From: ASMP01 sp035282925
Lineage (GTDB): Archaea > Nanobdellota > Nanobdellia > Pacearchaeales > GW2011-AR1
Assembly: GCA_035282925.1 (NCBI GenBank)
Contig: DATEUW010000009.1
Coordinates: forward strand, 1 to 21,785
Direction: 5' to 3'
DNA length: 21,785 nucleotides
The position numbers and the translations under genes are program-made. Every line of letters starts with the position of its first letter. Positions within the stretch are counted from its first letter, which is position 1. Below are positions 21,070 through 21,785 of the stretch, in pieces. The notes below the pieces were generated by a model. It had not been told where the DNA came from and made no database searches. It was given only the letters and a program-made list of their open reading frames with translations.

Positions 21070-21785
21070 TTATCTCTTTTTTACAACAGCCCCTTTTTCT
21101 GTGTCCTCAATAATGAAACCAAGGTTATTAATCTTTTTTCTTATTTCATCAGCCTCTTTAAAATTGCCTGCTTTTCTGAATTTCTCGCGCTGTTCAATTA
21201 GCTTTTTTATTTTCTGCGGAATAACTATCTTTTTCTTTTTCAATAAATCAAGCCCAAGAATTCTGTCCATTTCTTTTATTGTCCTTAGCTTTCCTTTGGC
21301 ATTCTTATTTCTTACTAAATCCCACAAAACCCGCAATGCTCCAGGCATGTCCAGATCATCGTTTATTGCTGTTTTAAAATCCTCGAGATATTTTCCATTT
21401 ATCTTTTTGTCATCTTTCAGTTCAGAGATTATATTTTCCAGCCTTTGATAAGAATTCCTGGCTGTTTTAAGATTATCAATTGTAAAGCTTAACGGCTTTC
21501 TGTAATGCGTTGTGAGACAAAGGTACCTGAAATCCATGGGTTCAAAGCCAAGGCCTTCAAGCTCTGAAATTGTGTAAAGTCCTCCGATGCTCTTGGATAT
21601 TTTTCTTCCCTTGAACAAGAGCCATGCTCCATGAAGCCAGTATCTGACAAAAGGTTTTCCTGTTGCAGCCTCGCTCTGTGCGATTTCATTCGTGTGATGA
21701 ATCTGGACATGGTCCTGGCCTCCTGTGTGTATGTCAAAGCTTTCTCCAAGGTATTTCATAGACATTGCGCTGCACTCGATGTGCC
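21070..21785 (-). CDS. cysS: Cysteinyl-tRNA synthetase, C-terminal part (runs off right edge)
   Basis: Charges tRNA-Cys. About 237 residues of the C-terminal half are in the window; the frame stays open to the edge, so the N-terminal catalytic part is outside. Zinc-site residues are present in HIECSAMSMKYLG and HHTNEIAQSEA, and the class I signature KMSKS appears as KISKS in WLLFKGRKISKSIGG. The remainder is the helical anticodon-binding region (DFRYLCLTTHYRKPL, then EDFKTAINDDLDMPGALRVL) and a short C-terminal helix with KEADEIRKKINNLG. It heads the visible transcript with the 4-TM protein, RuBisCO and the Nudix genes. Confidence 0.97.
   Translation of the reverse strand, partial: HIECSAMSMKYLGESFDIHTGGQDHVQIHHTNEIAQSEAATGKPFVRYWLHGAWLLFKGRKISKSIGGLYTISELEGLGFEPMDFRYLCLTTHYRKPLSFTIDNLKTARNSYQRLENIISELKDDKKINGKYLEDFKTAINDDLDMPGALRVLWDLVRNKNAKGKLRTIKEMDRILGLDLLKKKKIVIPQKIKKLIEQREKFRKAGNFKEADEIRKKINNLGFIIEDTEKGAVVKKR

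Overview
The window looks like a piece of a small archaeal genome of the DPANN type (Pacearchaeota/Woesearchaeota-like). Archaeal markers are PCNA, an archaeal/eukaryotic-type primase, ribosomal proteins L31e, L39e and S19e, Cbf5, TrmY and a form III-type RuBisCO. Genes are densely packed with many ATGA-type overlaps. TATA boxes sit 25-27 bases upstream of many first start codons, which suggests leaderless mRNAs. There are several cysteine-rich surface proteins with a signal or pilin-like anchor. I saw no tRNA, rRNA, CRISPR array or insertion sequence, and no gene-free stretch longer than about 200 bases.

Layout. 1-3183 (minus): a surface-protein cluster made of a pilin-like anchored protein, a 543-residue protein with about 43 cysteines, and a membrane protein that runs off the left edge. 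3336-5481: PCNA (minus) and a one-piece primase (plus) diverge from a shared promoter region. 5553-8652 (plus): two large secreted, C-terminally anchored proteins that share a small cysteine module; the first also has an alpha/alpha-toroid-like ectodomain. 8654-12636 (minus): acylphosphatase, LysRS, an HD hydrolase, a PD-(D/E)XK nuclease, a lamin-tail surface protein and a conserved protein of unknown function. 12673-13852 (minus): a 7-TM protein overlapping a winged-helix regulator, then a small unknown protein. 13853-16779: a hairpin-bearing intergenic region, two small unknown proteins, TrmY, Cbf5 and a secreted lytic transglycosylase. 16843-18055 (minus): S19e, L39e and L31e behind a structured leader. 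18172-21785 (minus): CysRS, a 4-TM protein, RuBisCO, a 2-TM protein, a Nudix hydrolase, an NFACT-R protein and a CRM-domain protein, tightly linked.

How the genes work together. Replication (PCNA and primase), aminoacylation (LysRS and CysRS), RNA modification (Cbf5 makes pseudouridine, TrmY methylates it) and ribosome assembly or quality control (L31e, L39e, S19e, CRM, NFACT-R) form the core. RuBisCO fits the archaeal AMP/nucleoside salvage route, although its partner enzymes are not in this window. The envelope genes (pilin-like, cysteine-rich, toroid, lamin-tail, transglycosylase) would suit a cell that attaches to or feeds on neighbours; that is inference. The least explained items are the left-edge cysteine-rich cluster, the shared cysteine module, the overlapping 7-TM/winged-helix pair, the cysteine-free one-piece primase, and paired hairpins before S19e, before a 51-residue ORF and upstream of the pilin-like gene.
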